A stretch of DNA of 64,000 bases. Origin: Anthonomus grandis grandis. Taxonomy: Eukaryota > Arthropoda > Insecta > Coleoptera > Curculionidae. The stretch covers positions 8,163,167 through 8,227,166 of the forward strand of contig NC_065547.1 in NCBI RefSeq assembly GCF_022605725.1. Direction: 5' to 3'. The position numbers were made by a program, and so were the translations under genes. This document shows, piece by piece, positions 1 through 11,292 of this stretch. The notes beneath the pieces are model-generated. The model made no database searches. It worked only from the letters and a program-made list of their open reading frames with translations, and was not told the origin of the DNA. Position 1 is the stretch's first letter. Each line of letters begins with the position of its first letter.

Positions 1-888
1 TGTAATTTAATAAAATGCCAAATTTAAAAATGCTTTTCAATACGTTCCATTTACTATTTTTAAAGTTTAAGGTTTAATAAATTGTTTTTTTCAAGCGTCT
101 TTAAACGTTTAGCTAAATCTTTATCAGATAATTCTTGCATAATCTGTAGGTACCTACATAAAAACATGTGATTCTGTTAACAGTGGATTTTTGAATTTTC
201 TAACTGTGCTTGCCAATAAACAGTAAAGTTACCTCAATTGCATCCAAACAGTTGAAACAGTAAATCATTTTCACCATATCCTCTTTCGAAAAATTCATTT
301 TTAATGCAAAAATGTTTCGCTTTAGTGATAAACTGACAACACTAAATATTCTGTCAAAGTAATTGCTTGATTTTTGTGCAATTGTTATTTCCATGGCCAA
401 CTAAGCAAACTTCTTTTAAATTAAAACTATAAATTAAGACTATTGTAGATTTTAAGGGCGAAATTAGGAAAAAGTGTAAAAAACTCGATAACTATTACAG
501 ATAGGTATAGGACATGCTTAACAAAAAAGAAAGCTTATCACATTGTGAACATTTTAAGATAAAAAAATATGGGTCATTCAGGGAACAAAAAAAGATAGAG
601 TTGTTTACATTTTTTGGTTTTGGATAGAGTATTGCGAACACCCTGTAGAATATTATCAAATTCTCATAGGACCATAAAGTAAGTGTAAGTATGCACTAAC
701 AACCTACAAAAGATTTGGCTTGTAGGATCCCAAACGAGTGAATTATTTTTGTTTTTGTGGAGACGTGCAAACGTCGATTTTTTGATAAAATATTAAATAT
801 CTCACAAACGGGTAAGTTTTGGTATAGACAATGCTTGATAAAAGGTATGCAGAATTTATAAAGCAATCCAAAAATGCAATAAAATATA
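1..888. other. Intergenic, no gene seen
   Basis: AT-rich sequence with stops in all frames. The only structure I see is an outward-facing mariner-type end (GAACACCCTGTA) near 632-643, which reads like the right terminus of a small TA-inserting element whose left end I could not find. Confidence 0.5.
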
Positions 889-1065
889 GGGTGTTCCATT
901 TAAATTAAAAAAGTTGTGTATCATATCACATTTATGAATCTCCCTGTATATCCAAAAATATTTTTATGTTATGCACCTTAGACAGTAAAGTAACTTTGTA
1001 TAAATTTTTTTTTGTATCATTGTATAAGGAGCTATCGTCCGTTATCGCACTAATGGGACACCCTG
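889..1065. mobile_element. Short MITE with GGGTGT-type termini
   Basis: About 177 bp flanked by TA on both sides. The left end reads GGGTGTTCCATT and the right end, read in reverse, CAGGGTGTCCCATT, so the ends are inverted repeats of the type seen at the mariner copies elsewhere in this window. It has no coding capacity. The left end seems to lack the first two bases, so the exact left border is uncertain. Confidence 0.45.
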
Positions 1066-1350
1066 TATATACTGGAATGTCTTGTATTTGTATATAAAAA
1101 CAGAAACCAGTTCACATTTGCAAACTCTTCCACCAGGCAAAGGCAGAATTTGATTTCATATCCTAGGCATCAGTGTACTTTCTTTGAAAAAAAGCTTAAA
1201 ATACACTAGCGGTAAAAATTAGGGGATATAGTTTTTTTTTTATTATAAACAGGTTAAAAAATTTAAATCTTTTATGAGTACATAGGTCACAGTTTTGCTA
1301 AACTAAAAAAACAACATTAATTAAAAATAGCAAAACGTATATTTCAGAAA

Positions 1351-1374
1351 TTATTATTATTATTATTATTATTC
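1351..1374. repeat. (TTA)n microsatellite
   Basis: Eight near-perfect TTA units in an AT-rich context. Confidence 0.85.
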
Positions 1375-1689
1375 AAAATAAAAAATAAATAAAACTAATT
1401 AATATCAATACAATTGCTGTAGTGTAGTAATTTCGAACATGTTACATTTATCTGCTACAAACATCAAGGGTGCCATTGAATAAACAAAATCTTAGAGTAT
1501 ATGCTCAAAGCGTTATTTTTTGACAGTTGATTAGCACAAAGATATTCGCGCAAAATTTAAGGTTATTTATTCCAGTTGAGATGATCAACAAAGAAACGTC
1601 CCGATATCTCCATATAGGCGTTCCACTGTGCGAATAATGATAATAATAATACCATCAATGGCAATACTGGTGAACAGTTTAGATGCATT

Positions 1690-1960
1690 TCGCAGTGTTT
1701 CAAATTCGATTGAATTTAAAATAAAAACTCTACCTTGGCCCACGCGAACTATTTAATGCTTCTGCTAATTGCTTCAATGTTTGGTTTGCGCCTTCATCCA
1801 ATAATACTAGTATCCAATAATGCTATACTTCATCCAAATATAAATTTGCATCTTTAAATTTTTGTGACCAACCTGAACCATCCTTGTCTTTTCTTTTTGG
1901 AAATAGCTTTCTGGAACTCTCGAAGGCTTTTTCCAATGTAAAATTCATGTATTTGCATTT
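1690..1960 (-). pseudogene. Possible mariner helix-turn-helix remnant
   Basis: On the minus strand one frame reads LLDEGANQTLKQLAEALN, which resembles the N-terminal HTH of DD34D mariner transposases (a 'LLDE...QT...LAE.L' pattern). The frame is broken by stops and no DDE region follows. This is a weak call based on one short motif. Confidence 0.25.
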
Positions 1961-2770
1961 TTACGTTCCCCAGTAATTTCAAATAAATTCCAAGAATTTG
2001 ACGTTATCCGGTAAATCTTTGTAGTCGTTAGATCATGAATTATTAATTTTTAAGTCTTTGTGGCATTTTGAACCAATTTTAAGAATTATTCGGAGTGTTT
2101 TACAGAGATATTTTTAATTAACTGCACGCGTTCATGATTTTTTTAATGGTTTTTTCAACTATTTTGACATCATTCTGTAAGTTTATGTTGCATTTTGAAG
2201 TAATTCTTTACCACTCACAGGCATTTCTTGTATATGTATTTTCTAGACTTTTGCACTAATTTGAAAGTATATTCAAATCATATTAAATTTTCAGAGACAT
2301 TTTTAAATAATTTTATACGCTCATGAATTTTCTGTGCTTCCTATAATTTAAAATAATTTTTCATGGGTTTTCAGACATATTATGTTTTAATGTGGTTTCT
2401 AAAGATCTTAATTTTCAGGTGCATTTCATATGGCCATTAAAAGTAACCTTTCTCAATTAATTAATTAAACGTCTTTCAGGATTTTGAGGTAACTTTTAAA
2501 TTTATTCGAAGCATGTGACTTACTTTTTTGTACCTTTTAACGAATTGAAAGTTCAATTGTTTTTTAAGTTTTCATTTTTCCCGTCATTTGAAGTAAAAAA
2601 ACGTCTTGTTCTCCGCTCTCACGATCTCCATAATTTTATTAATTCATTATATAATTTCGAAAGTAATGCCTCGCGAATATATCAACTATTCTGGTTCATA
2701 GAGCTTTTGCAACTTAGAAAAAAATTTTATAAAAAACGCCTTGGGTGTAGCACGTGTGGAAAACATTAAA
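1960..2770. repeat. Degenerate minisatellite field
   Basis: Loosely repeated 20-30 bp words such as TTTTCAGG...CATTTGAAGTAATTTT. They look like the reverse complement of the 'TGCCTGGAAAA..ATAAAAAATTA' words that fill the P450 first intron and 19.5-20.2 kb. Units are too diverged to count by eye. Confidence 0.4.
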
Positions 2771-3839
2771 ATCTCCCTTGTATAAAAATGAATTAAAGAT
2801 ACAAAACCTGCGTCGTCAAAAATTTGGCGAAATTCATAGCTATTCAAGGTAAAATGGCAAAGTTACAATTTTGACGGTCAAACCAATATTTACTATTCAA
2901 TCAAGTGATTTTTTTTGAATAGTGTTAATATTATAATAATAGTAGAGTCAGGTAATCAAAAGTTAAATGAAAAGAAAATAAGATTCAAAATAGCGTGAAC
3001 GCGTACCATTCATTGGTTGTGCTAAGAACGGTTGTTTTGTCTGGGATGCTAAGTCTAACTTACTGAATATGAAAAAGTGAAGAGAAAAATAAAATGAAAC
3101 CCAAGTACCGCACTATTTCCACTACTTCCTGGCTGCCTCGCATGAATATTTGAATGGATAATGCGACCTTCAGCCCGTAAAGGATGCGTCCAACACTTTT
3201 ATAGAACAAAACCACCTACTAAAACGACGTTATTTTAGTTAGATCGAACGTTACTGTTACCTAAAGACCTTTTACACAAGAACAATTTGAATTTCTACCA
3301 ATTCATCCGCTCTTCGACATTATTATACATAAATCTCATTTAGCAGCAGCGTTAGAACCAAAAAGAGAGAAATAACCAGTACTTTGTATGATAAATAATT
3401 GGTACTGAATTACATACTGATGCATTATTTATCGCATCGACGTTTTTGAATTTTAGATTTTCTCCCACAATTTGACACGCGAAGAAATCGCTTTTGAAAT
3501 ATCACTACGGATTTTTGATTGTGTATCGCATTTTCTTTTTGAGACCGTACCGAAATTCGGGTGGATTATTATGAAAAAATCAAGGTGTTAGTAATGCTTT
3601 TAATGATCTAGTAATTAGTATTGATCATATAGAGTAGTTACTTCTCTGCAAAGTCAAGTAGGCAATGACCAGTGGTTAGAAAAGTAGAAAAATATATTTA
3701 TTCAATATGTTCCCTAAGAAGTTAAATAATATTCGGTGAACGTTCTTAAATTACTTTTAATGTTCCAAGAACAAGTAGGGAATAACGAAAACATGAACAT
3801 TTCTACCACTCTTTTGGTGTAATAAAAGAATATATGGAA
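2771..3839. other. Intergenic, no gene seen
   Basis: No long open frame and no recognisable motif on either strand. Base composition is slightly less AT-rich around 3000-3250. Confidence 0.4.
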
Positions 3840-4160
3840 AAATTGTGATGGGCTCTTGGACCTTGGTTGATAAAATTGCCTCTAAAAAAGTGTTTGACGT
3901 ATAAGAATCAAATCTTCTGAAATGTATTTCTGAAATTATGCTCGTTCTTTACCCGTAAGAAAATTTCAGTAAATATGTTCAAAAATAGTGAAAAATGTGC
4001 TTTAACCAAAACTGCCCCAGCTAACCACTATTTGTCCAAAATCAGGGTTTTATCCGCAATTCCATCCTTAGGAAGCTCTCTAGATTAATAGAAAAAATAT
4101 ATAAATAGTAGAACATAGGTCGTTTTCGATCGTATAAAGGCTTTGGGGAGTTTCTGGTGC
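3840..4160. repeat. Dispersed repeat, copy 1
   Basis: Shares ordered blocks with 10660-10985: ACCTTGGTTGATAAAATTGC near 3860 and 10690, then AACCAAAACT and a CCATTCTTAGG-like block. Spacing is similar in both copies, so this is a family of about 320 bp rather than chance matches. No coding capacity is visible. Confidence 0.55.
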
Positions 4161-4189
4161 AACCTCTATAACTGTTTTATTTAATCTAT

Positions 4190-4993
4190 GAATTCAAACT
4201 AAAGTTTTTTCTGATCCTCTTAAAAGTTCATTAATTATACCTATCTTCAAAGCAGGTGAAAAATCACAAATTAAAAACTATAGACCAATAAGTATTTTAA
4301 ATTCTCTTACCAAAATATTTGAGACTATTGATATATTTGACTTGGTAATATTTATACCCAATTTAAAGAATCATTTGCAGAAGAGCAACATGGCTTTTTG
4401 CCTTTTATTTATTAAGTCAGTTGCCTCAGCAATAAATAATAAACAACATCTGGATAGTTATAGTTGTGACTGACTGTGCTAAGGCATTTAATAAGGTTAA
4501 TCACAACTTATTACGAGGAATTGGACAGTGGAAAGTGGGACAGTGTCTATCTCAAGAGATTACTGCAACTTTATGTGTTCCACAAGGCAGTAACTTGAGT
4601 CGACTTCTTTTTTTAATATTCATCAATGAACTAACCAATTGTATTAAACATTTAAATCTGTTACGTGTTTGGATGACAGCAGTGAATTGTTGTCTGATTT
4701 GAGTGCGGTATATGGTTGGTTGAATGATAGCAAGTTACCTCTAGATATAGAAAAATGTTCAGTTATTTCATTCAATAGAAAAATAGGCCTCTTATACTAT
4801 CAAAAACCAACTTCTTTTGCGCAGGTCTGAGTATAAGGATGTTGGTGTTTGGTTTGAGAGTGGTCTTAGATTCAGTACTTACTACGAATATGTTATATAT
4901 GAATAGGTTATCTTATGAGAAACACTAGCTATTTCAAAAGTATTAAATGTATCATTAAACTATCTAATGCACTTGTGAGACCACATCTTGAGT
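4190..4993 (+). pseudogene. LINE reverse transcriptase relic, 5' part
   Basis: Broken plus-strand frames show reverse-transcriptase blocks in order: a fingers-type region near 4270 (YRPISIL-like), motif A as TDCAKAFNKVNH (about 4466-4510), CVPQGSNLS near 4578, a degraded active-site region around 4670, and LSNALVRPHLES just before the break at 4993. The match to non-LTR retrotransposon RT is clear by motif order. The copy has many frameshifts and is interrupted by a DNA transposon. The same reading resumes near 8835. Confidence 0.75.
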
Positions 4994-5053
4994 CCCTGTC
5001 GGCATGTTATATTGCAGCAACGTTCGTTATACTGCAGAAATATTGCAGCAATA

Positions 5054-7596
5054 GGGTAGACCGGGGATAAAAGTGCCATTTCTAGTAAAAATTGGTTTTA
5101 AAAAACTTTGAGAGGTCACTTTTTTTTCATTTTTGGTTCCTGTGGTAACTATAACCTTAAGTTAATAAACTGGCTTGCCACAAAAAATCTAACGTGAAGA
5201 AAAATACTGGTATTATTAGTTTTTATGGATTCTGGTAAATGGCACTTTTTACCTCATGCATGGGGTAGAAAGTGACGCCCATGGGGCAAGTTGTGCCGTG
5301 ATAAAATAGAATAGAAACTACGTAAGTAAGGCTGCTTTTAATACGTTTAAGTAAAAGTAAGAAGTGAACTACATTTTTAAAAGGTAAACAACTAAACAAG
5401 GAACTGTTAAAGAACGAAAGCTTAGTTAGGCCATATCACTATCACAGTTAAGGGAGATAAACCATTTTAAATCACCCGTAATACATTTGTGGTGAGCCCA
5501 CTCTTTGCAGGTTCTACATTGCACCCATTCCTCTGAAGGTAAGCTCTGTGAATATGAATCGCGACATATTAGGCAAACGCAGTCATCCTCCGAATCGGTT
5601 GAGGAATTCGAGTCTTGATTCTTCTAGCTTGAGTAAACACTTCTTTTAACTTGCCTAGCCTTTTGTTTAACTTGTTTCATCTTTTTCTGACTTATTGTTG
5701 CCTGTTCCTGCTCTAGGGCGTCCTTCTCGGGAGTGTCTGTGAGCACAGCGGTATATCTACGTTTTCTGCCTTTGTCGATCCTGTTCGAGGTCCTGCTTTG
5801 GGAAGGGGTTTTACTATGTGTGGAGAAAATGTTTTATGGTCTAGCAATTGGATTTTCGGCATTGTTTATATTTTTTTTACATTCTTTATTTTGCGGTTGG
5901 TCATTTTCATTAAGGGCAGGATATTGACAATTTTCATTGGGTTTTTGAGAAGATTCATTAGAAATGAGTTCTTGAAGATTTTCATTGACGACTTGTGGTT
6001 CATTCTCAAGAAGTTGGTTGTCCTGATTGTCATTTCCGTTAGGGGGAACTGGTCGATCTATGACATATGCTGGAGCAAAATCAATGTCTGAGAATACGTT
6101 CCGATTATAAGGAAAAATGCCACTCTTTTTAAAAGAATTTATAATATTGTTAGGACACATCGCTAGGGGTTAAGCTGAATTAACAATCTGGAATTAACGA
6201 TGGAATATCATAAATTGTAATATTCTTTCCGGCATTACTTCTCATCCAGGCATCTTGGGCAGAAGATAGGTATTTCTTAAACGGGCCGTATACACCCGCA
6301 TCTAATAGCTGCAGCCGATGCGAGCAGTGGGGCGGAAACGATAATAAAACAATGCCATTATATTTCGCCAAATTTAACACTGATATAGCTAAATGCGAAA
6401 TATGGTTATCTAACAACAGAAGGACTGCTGATTGCTTTGTCGGTTTCAGATGTTTAATGAAATACCTCATTAACAAAAGGAAGCTATCTTCTGTCATCCA
6501 TCCGGATGAATTTGCTGTACCAATACAGTCGGGTGGTCCACCCCGAATAAAATAATCTTTATAATTCTTTCGGGGAAATAAAAACATAGGTGGTATACAA
6601 AGCCCACTTGCAGAAACTGCTGTTGTAAGTATTACATTTTGACCCCTTTCGCCTGAAGTAAGAGCACCGACTTGCCTTGACCCCTTCACTCCTATAATCT
6701 CTGGAGGTTTCAAGACTGTTGAAACTCCAGTTTCATCTGTATTCCATATGGAGGAAGCAGTGAATGAGTAGCGCTCCAAAACATTATTTAATTTGTCGAA
6801 AAAATCGGTTATATTTTTCTTGTTAAAAGATGTTGCCCGTCCCAAACTAGTGGCCTCAGGTGTTCGAATAGAAAGTCGTGGGTTTCTTTTTAGAAACGCT
6901 ACAAACCAGTCAGGTCCCGCTTGTTTGTTTTGTCGCCTTGCGTCTGGCATATCTTTATTAAATTGGACTGCACACTCGTATGCTAGTCGACGCACTTCTT
7001 TTAGAGTTAAACCGAAGTATATTTGTGCAGACTGTGTTAAATATTTACTAAGTGCTGTCTCTTCCTTTTTGTCCATTTTGTGTAACAAGATCAGCTGCGC
7101 GATGGATTTCTTCTAAAGAAGTTTGCCCCCTCCCAGTTTTCCTGGCATTCTGAGTTCGCATTCTGAAAAAAAAAATTAATTAATCGTTCTGCATAGTGGG
7201 GTAAAAAGTGCCACATAGAACGTGTGTGGCACTCTAGACCCCAACTTGTTTTTTTCCAAAACTATTGATTATAACAAAAAAAACTTTCTGAAATTTGAAG
7301 ATTTGACAGCACTGTATGAAAATAGAATTAATAAGGTATCAGAGCAAACTTACCTGGATTAAATTCGATGAAAAATAGCTTCTTCCGAACAAAAAATATA
7401 CTATGGCAAATTTTTATGTAGTAGGGCACAAAACACAAAATGATGCGTCCTTTCGCTTACACGGCTACTAGAACACTGAATGCATGGGCTCGTTTGGCGG
7501 CGGTATAGGACTGATCTTAGAATGTTAGTGTCGAGCGCGCATTTTGGTTAATTTAAAGAAATGGCGGCAAGTGGCACTTTTATCCCCGGTCTACCT
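5054..7596 (-). mobile_element. pogo/Tigger DNA transposon
   Basis: About 2.54 kb bounded by terminal inverted repeats of roughly 27 bp: GGTAGACCGGGGATAAAAGT begins the left end and, reversed, the right end. The left copy has one extra G. TA flanks both sides, as expected for pogo. Subterminal copies of the 'GGGGTA.AAAGTGCCAC' word lie near 5267 and 7198. The transposase lies on the minus strand with two or three frame breaks, so this is a young, nearly complete copy. Confidence 0.85.
5440..7160 (-). pseudogene. pogo/Tigger transposase (frameshifted)
   Basis: The N-terminus near 7160 reads MRTQNARKTGRGQTSLEEI, then a frameshift. A long open stretch (7088-6180, 302 codons) carries the CENP-B-like region (LSIRTPEATSLGRATSFNK) and the DDE core: SIWNTDETG (first Asp), LLLLDNHISH (second Asp) and HCSHRLQLLDAGVYGPFKKY (third Asp). 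After another frame break come NIINSFKKSGIFPYNRNVF and a C-terminal Cys/His cluster near 5470-5600 (CLICRDS, then CRTCKEWAHHKC), a PHD-like tail often found on insect Tigger proteins. The catalytic residues are all present. The breaks make this copy inactive as read. Confidence 0.85.
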
Positions 7597-7970
7597 AATT
7601 CTCTTGATATATTACTTCTGCAATACTATTACAACATTAAAGTAACATTGCATTTAAAATGTAATAAATATAATATTACATGTTTATTACTACAATATTG
7701 CACAAATGCAATATTGCACATACATTGCAAAGTTAATAATGCACCTATGTAGTAATTGTAATATTGTTGCAATATTTCATTATTGTTGAAAATGCAATAT
7801 ATCAGTGAAATGCTAGTGTAATGTTGCATCTGTATTGCAAGCATACTATTGGTGTAATATTGTTTTTATAAAATTCCAGCGACATTTCATTTCAATTTAT
7901 ATTTTAAAATTTCACCCGCAATATTGCGTATATACTGTTAACTTTATTTGCACCTGCAAAAATTTTTGAA

Positions 7971-8640
7971 ATGAACAAGGTCTTACTCCAAAAAGTGAAT
8001 AGACTCTTACATAATGTGGATACGCTGGACAAACATGTTCGTAGTCCTTGTGCCGTTGAAGAAGATAATGACCAAACATTTAACGAACATCCAGTTATCT
8101 CGACGCCAGAAAAATTTGCAGGCTTTGAGAAGAAACTTGTTGATAAAAGTTTAAATAATAAAGTTGTAAGCATACTTACAAAATAATATGCATATTCTTT
8201 TCAAAGATATTAAAATATATTTGTATTATCTGCATAATTATTTACTAATTATTTTATTGTAGGTGGACAATATGAAATCTGTGGGGGGTAGAAATCATGT
8301 TGAGTTGACAACCGATATTCTGAAAAGGTTTTTATCTGACGATGTGGCCAGGCAATTCAACGTGACTTCTAAAACGAGAAAAGGAGAGACACCAAAATAT
8401 GCATTTGATCAAACCCAATTTTAGTATTAAATTTTAATTGCATGAGTATAAGACATTTGAATTAAAAAATTCAAATTACCAATTTTCTTCTAGTATGTGC
8501 AAAATGGAAACTCCAAATAACAAATCCAAACCAAGTATTCGATGAATTGAGGAAAAATGTAATTGCCACTTGGTTGTCTTAAGCGCCAACTGGATATGCC
8601 AGACTAATATATGAAAATTATTAAAATCTAATTTGATTCT
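7971..8640 (+). pseudogene. DUF4806-domain protein remnant
   Basis: Exon 1 (7971-8165) encodes MNKVLLQKVNRLLHNVDTLD..., ending FEKKLVDKSLNNKV. A GT-AG intron of about 97 bp follows (8166-8262). Exon 2 from 8263 reads VDNMKSVGGRNHVELTTDIL, then a stretch with LSDDVARQFNVTSKTRKGE. A further piece near 8500-8580 reads DELRKNVIATWLS before a stop. The order GGR, an 'FLS-D-VA--F' block, a Lys-rich turn and a terminal 'I-TWL' helix is typical of DUF4806. Those proteins are widespread in arthropods and often lie in mobile elements. The copy is broken at its 3' end. Its place inside the inverted repeats suggests it is the element's own gene. Confidence 0.6.
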
Positions 8641-8832
8641 TTTTATAACAATACATAGAGCACATACATCAATGCAACATTACAGTAACATACCCCATGA
8701 TATATTGCTATAATGTTTTAGCAATGTTGCGGATGCAATGGAAAACGCATACATTAAAAGATTGCTGCAATATGACTGTAGTGAACTAGTAATATTCCTG
8801 CAATTTTTCTGCAATGAAATTTGCCGACAGGG

Positions 8833-9150
8833 GTGGTATACTTCTGTTGTGTGGTCATCACAGGCAGAAGTCAACATAAATCTAATAGAAATGGCGCAAA
8901 AAAGATTTCTCAGATATATCTTTTCAAAAAAAAATCATATCTATCTTTATATGATATACAGAAGTATGCTCGAGAATTTTGAAATTTGAAATTCAAAAAA
9001 CTACATTTAATAAACAATATACAGTTTTTAGTTCCTTAGACTAATTTACGAATACAAACTAAAAAGGCTTTTTATCTTAATGTAACTGATGGCTCGCCAT
9101 TTAGACGTATGTTGAACCAATGAAATATGCTACTTTTTTGTAAGTAGAAG
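8833..9150 (+). pseudogene. LINE reverse transcriptase relic, 3' part
   Basis: Resumes the RT thumb reading as YTSVVWSSQAEVNINLIEMA, then QKRFLRYIFSKKNHIY. This joins to LVRPHLES at 4993. Beyond 9000 the reading decays into stops. It belongs with the fragment at 4190-4993. Confidence 0.7.
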
Positions 9151-9179
9151 TCTATTCTTGAAGTGGAGTGGCTATAATA

Positions 9180-10215
9180 CAGGGTGATTTTCAACCTATG
9201 CGCATAAACTTGGGAAATGGTAGATGAAGATTAATAATGAGTAATAATTAGAAAAAAATATAGTAAAATATTTTTGGTTTCCGAAATAAAGTTAAACAAA
9301 TGTCAACAGAACGTGTATCAGACGAACTTATTTTGTTTATTAATAACTGATAGTAAACAAGTCATAATTTTTGGAATTTGTTGTTTGGAATCTTTAGCAG
9401 TACTTTGTTGGTGGCTGTGATCGTTTTCGATCGTTATTTTCACACGAACAAAATAAAAGCGTCAAATGTAATGGCGCACATTTTTACAAACGAAGAACAT
9501 GTCGACATAGTTTTGGTTTACGGAGAAACGCATCAGAATGTAGTGGCAGCAGCTGATCTGTATGTCCAAAGAGAGTGGTTGTTACATCACCAGCAGTTAA
9601 GCCCAAACTTTACCATGAACATTTTAGTTACGGATGAGGCAAATTTTACGCGCAATGGAATTTTTAACTTTCATAACACTCATTACTGGGCTTTGGAAAA
9701 TCCGCATACTACACGGAGAACATATTACTTTCAACAACGTTTTTCTGTAAATGTATGGGCTGGAATTCTAAACGGGATGCTCATCGGACCTTTTATTCTG
9801 GAAAATCGTTTGGTCCAGTTGGGTGGCCCCCTCGCTCACCTGACCTTAATCCATTAGACTTTTATTTTTGGGGTCATATGAAAACAATGGTGTATGTAAA
9901 CGAAGTTGATACTGAGCAAGAGCTACGACATCGCTTAAACGCTGCCAGTGACGCAATTCGCATACAGCCTGGTTTGGCCCGTGCATGTACGTCTTCATGG
10001 ATTCGACGAGCTCAAGTCTGTATCGAAAATAATGGAAACAACTTCAAATAGTTGCTTTAAATTAGTTTAAATTAAACACGTTAAAAATACACGTTTTTTA
10101 TTTAAAAAAATATGGATATCTCCAAAACTAAAAATATTTTACTACATTTTTTTTTCATTATTACTCATCAGCTATCATTTCCCAAGTTTATGCGCATAGG
10201 TTGAAAATCACCCTG
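9180..10215 (+). mobile_element. Mariner-type element A (internally deleted)
   Basis: 1036 bp flanked by TA. The ends are near-perfect inverted repeats of about 40 bp starting CAGGGTGATTTTCAACCTAT and closing with its complement. It is shorter than an autonomous element of this family because the middle of the transposase has been lost. Confidence 0.88.
9471..10051 (+). pseudogene. DUF4817/DDE transposase, deleted
   Basis: It starts MAHIFTNEEHVDIVLVYGET, the DUF4817 HTH that opens this insect branch of IS630-Tc1-mariner transposases. It then jumps, with part of the HTH and linker missing, to VTDEANFTRNGIFNFHN (first Asp), FSVNVWAGILNGMLIGPF, and in another frame to WPPRSPDLNPLDFYFWGHMK (third Asp) and a C-terminal RAQVCIENNGNNFK. 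The second-Asp block (usually HDGAPAH) is deleted between 9815 and 9825. It cannot encode an active enzyme. Confidence 0.85.
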
Positions 10216-10659
10216 TATAGCGGGTTGAGAGGCGGGAACACTTTTTCCCAAAAATGCCAATGAAATGCCAGTTTTTTTCTAAGTGTTATGAATTTCGATG
10301 AGTTCACTCATCATCATCAGACTCTTACACTACATCACAGCTTAGGAGCGGCGGGCACATCTCGCGACATCTCGGGGAAACGTAGAAAATTGGTGAATGT
10401 TTCGGACCAATTGTCTACATAATATATTACCACTTTAATTTTTTTCATCTGCTTAATGATGCGAGCGCATAAGGATGCGTGGACAGAAGCCTCTTTATAT
10501 TAAGTAGATGACCTAATATTAAGACTTTTTATATTAAAAAGACCTTTTTTTAATATAAGTTTAATATGAAGCTGGGTGACAAATAATACTAAGTATGATT
10601 AAAAATTTTCTGCTATTTAAAAATTTGTACTAAAAATGTCTTGGGCGTGGCCAGAGGTC
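10216..10659. other. Intergenic, no gene seen
   Basis: AT-rich with short runs of AATATTAAG-like words near 10495-10570. Nothing coding is visible. Confidence 0.4.
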
Positions 10660-10985
10660 TCGCACCACTAAGCAATTTCTAAAGGAACCTTGTACCTTGG
10701 TTGATAAAATTGCCTCTAACTCAAAAACTTTTTAAGGTACCGGGAATGTTGTTCTTACATGAAATTATTGGGTCAGAAATTTTCCTTCTTTTCTCAACAC
10801 ACTTTTAAAAATATTCCAACTATTTAGTATAAATAATCTCATGAATAGTGAAATTTTGGTAAGAAAATTGGTGAAAAATAGGCTCCAACCAAAACTACCC
10901 AGATCTTTAACCGACTATCACGGTTTCACCCTCAAACCCATTCTTAGGCGATACTCTACAGGGTCCTGCAACAGTGCATCGGTTT
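10660..10985. repeat. Dispersed repeat, copy 2
   Basis: Second copy of the family described at 3840-4160, recognisable by ACCTTGGTTGATAAAATTGC near 10690 and the AACCAAAACTACCCAG block near 10885. Confidence 0.55.
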
Positions 10986-11292
10986 TCCATAAAACCTAAA
11001 AAAAGGGTTCTACATTTCACAAGGGGAAACATTTTCTAACCTTTTACAATTTTTTTGGAACGTGATAGCGCATGTTTTCTTAAGCTACTTAGTATATACG
11101 CTAAATATGGCTACTTTGTCATTTGCAGTTTGACTGCAATAAAATTTTTTTACAAAAAAAAGTTAAAAAATCACTAATCGTTTAATTGCATCGTGACATG
11201 AGAAATGTTAATTTAATGTCAATATTAAGTTAAATTTCTCTAGAAGAATGGAGGATTACTTTAAGTTAAATAGTTTCTTTCTGTCGTATATA

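Larger units (their letters stand above)
4994..8832. mobile_element. DNA transposon with CCCTGTCGGCA ends
   Basis: The left end reads CCCTGTCGGCATG and the right end, reversed, CCCCTGTCGGCAAA. Both subterminal zones are rich in TTGCAGCAAT / ATATTGCAG words (about 5000-5050, 7620-7870 and 8650-8830). It splits a LINE RT relic: LVRPHLE on the left continues as SVVWSSQAEV on the right, which fixes both borders within a few bases. No convincing target duplication is seen. It holds a DUF4806-type coding remnant at 7971-8640 and a later pogo insertion at 5054-7596. I could not assign a superfamily. Confidence 0.65.

Noticed and set aside
5733..6160. Plus-strand hydrophobic open frames
   Set aside because: Complement of the Asn/Glu-rich C-terminal part of the pogo transposase; the hydrophobicity is an artefact of reading the opposite strand.
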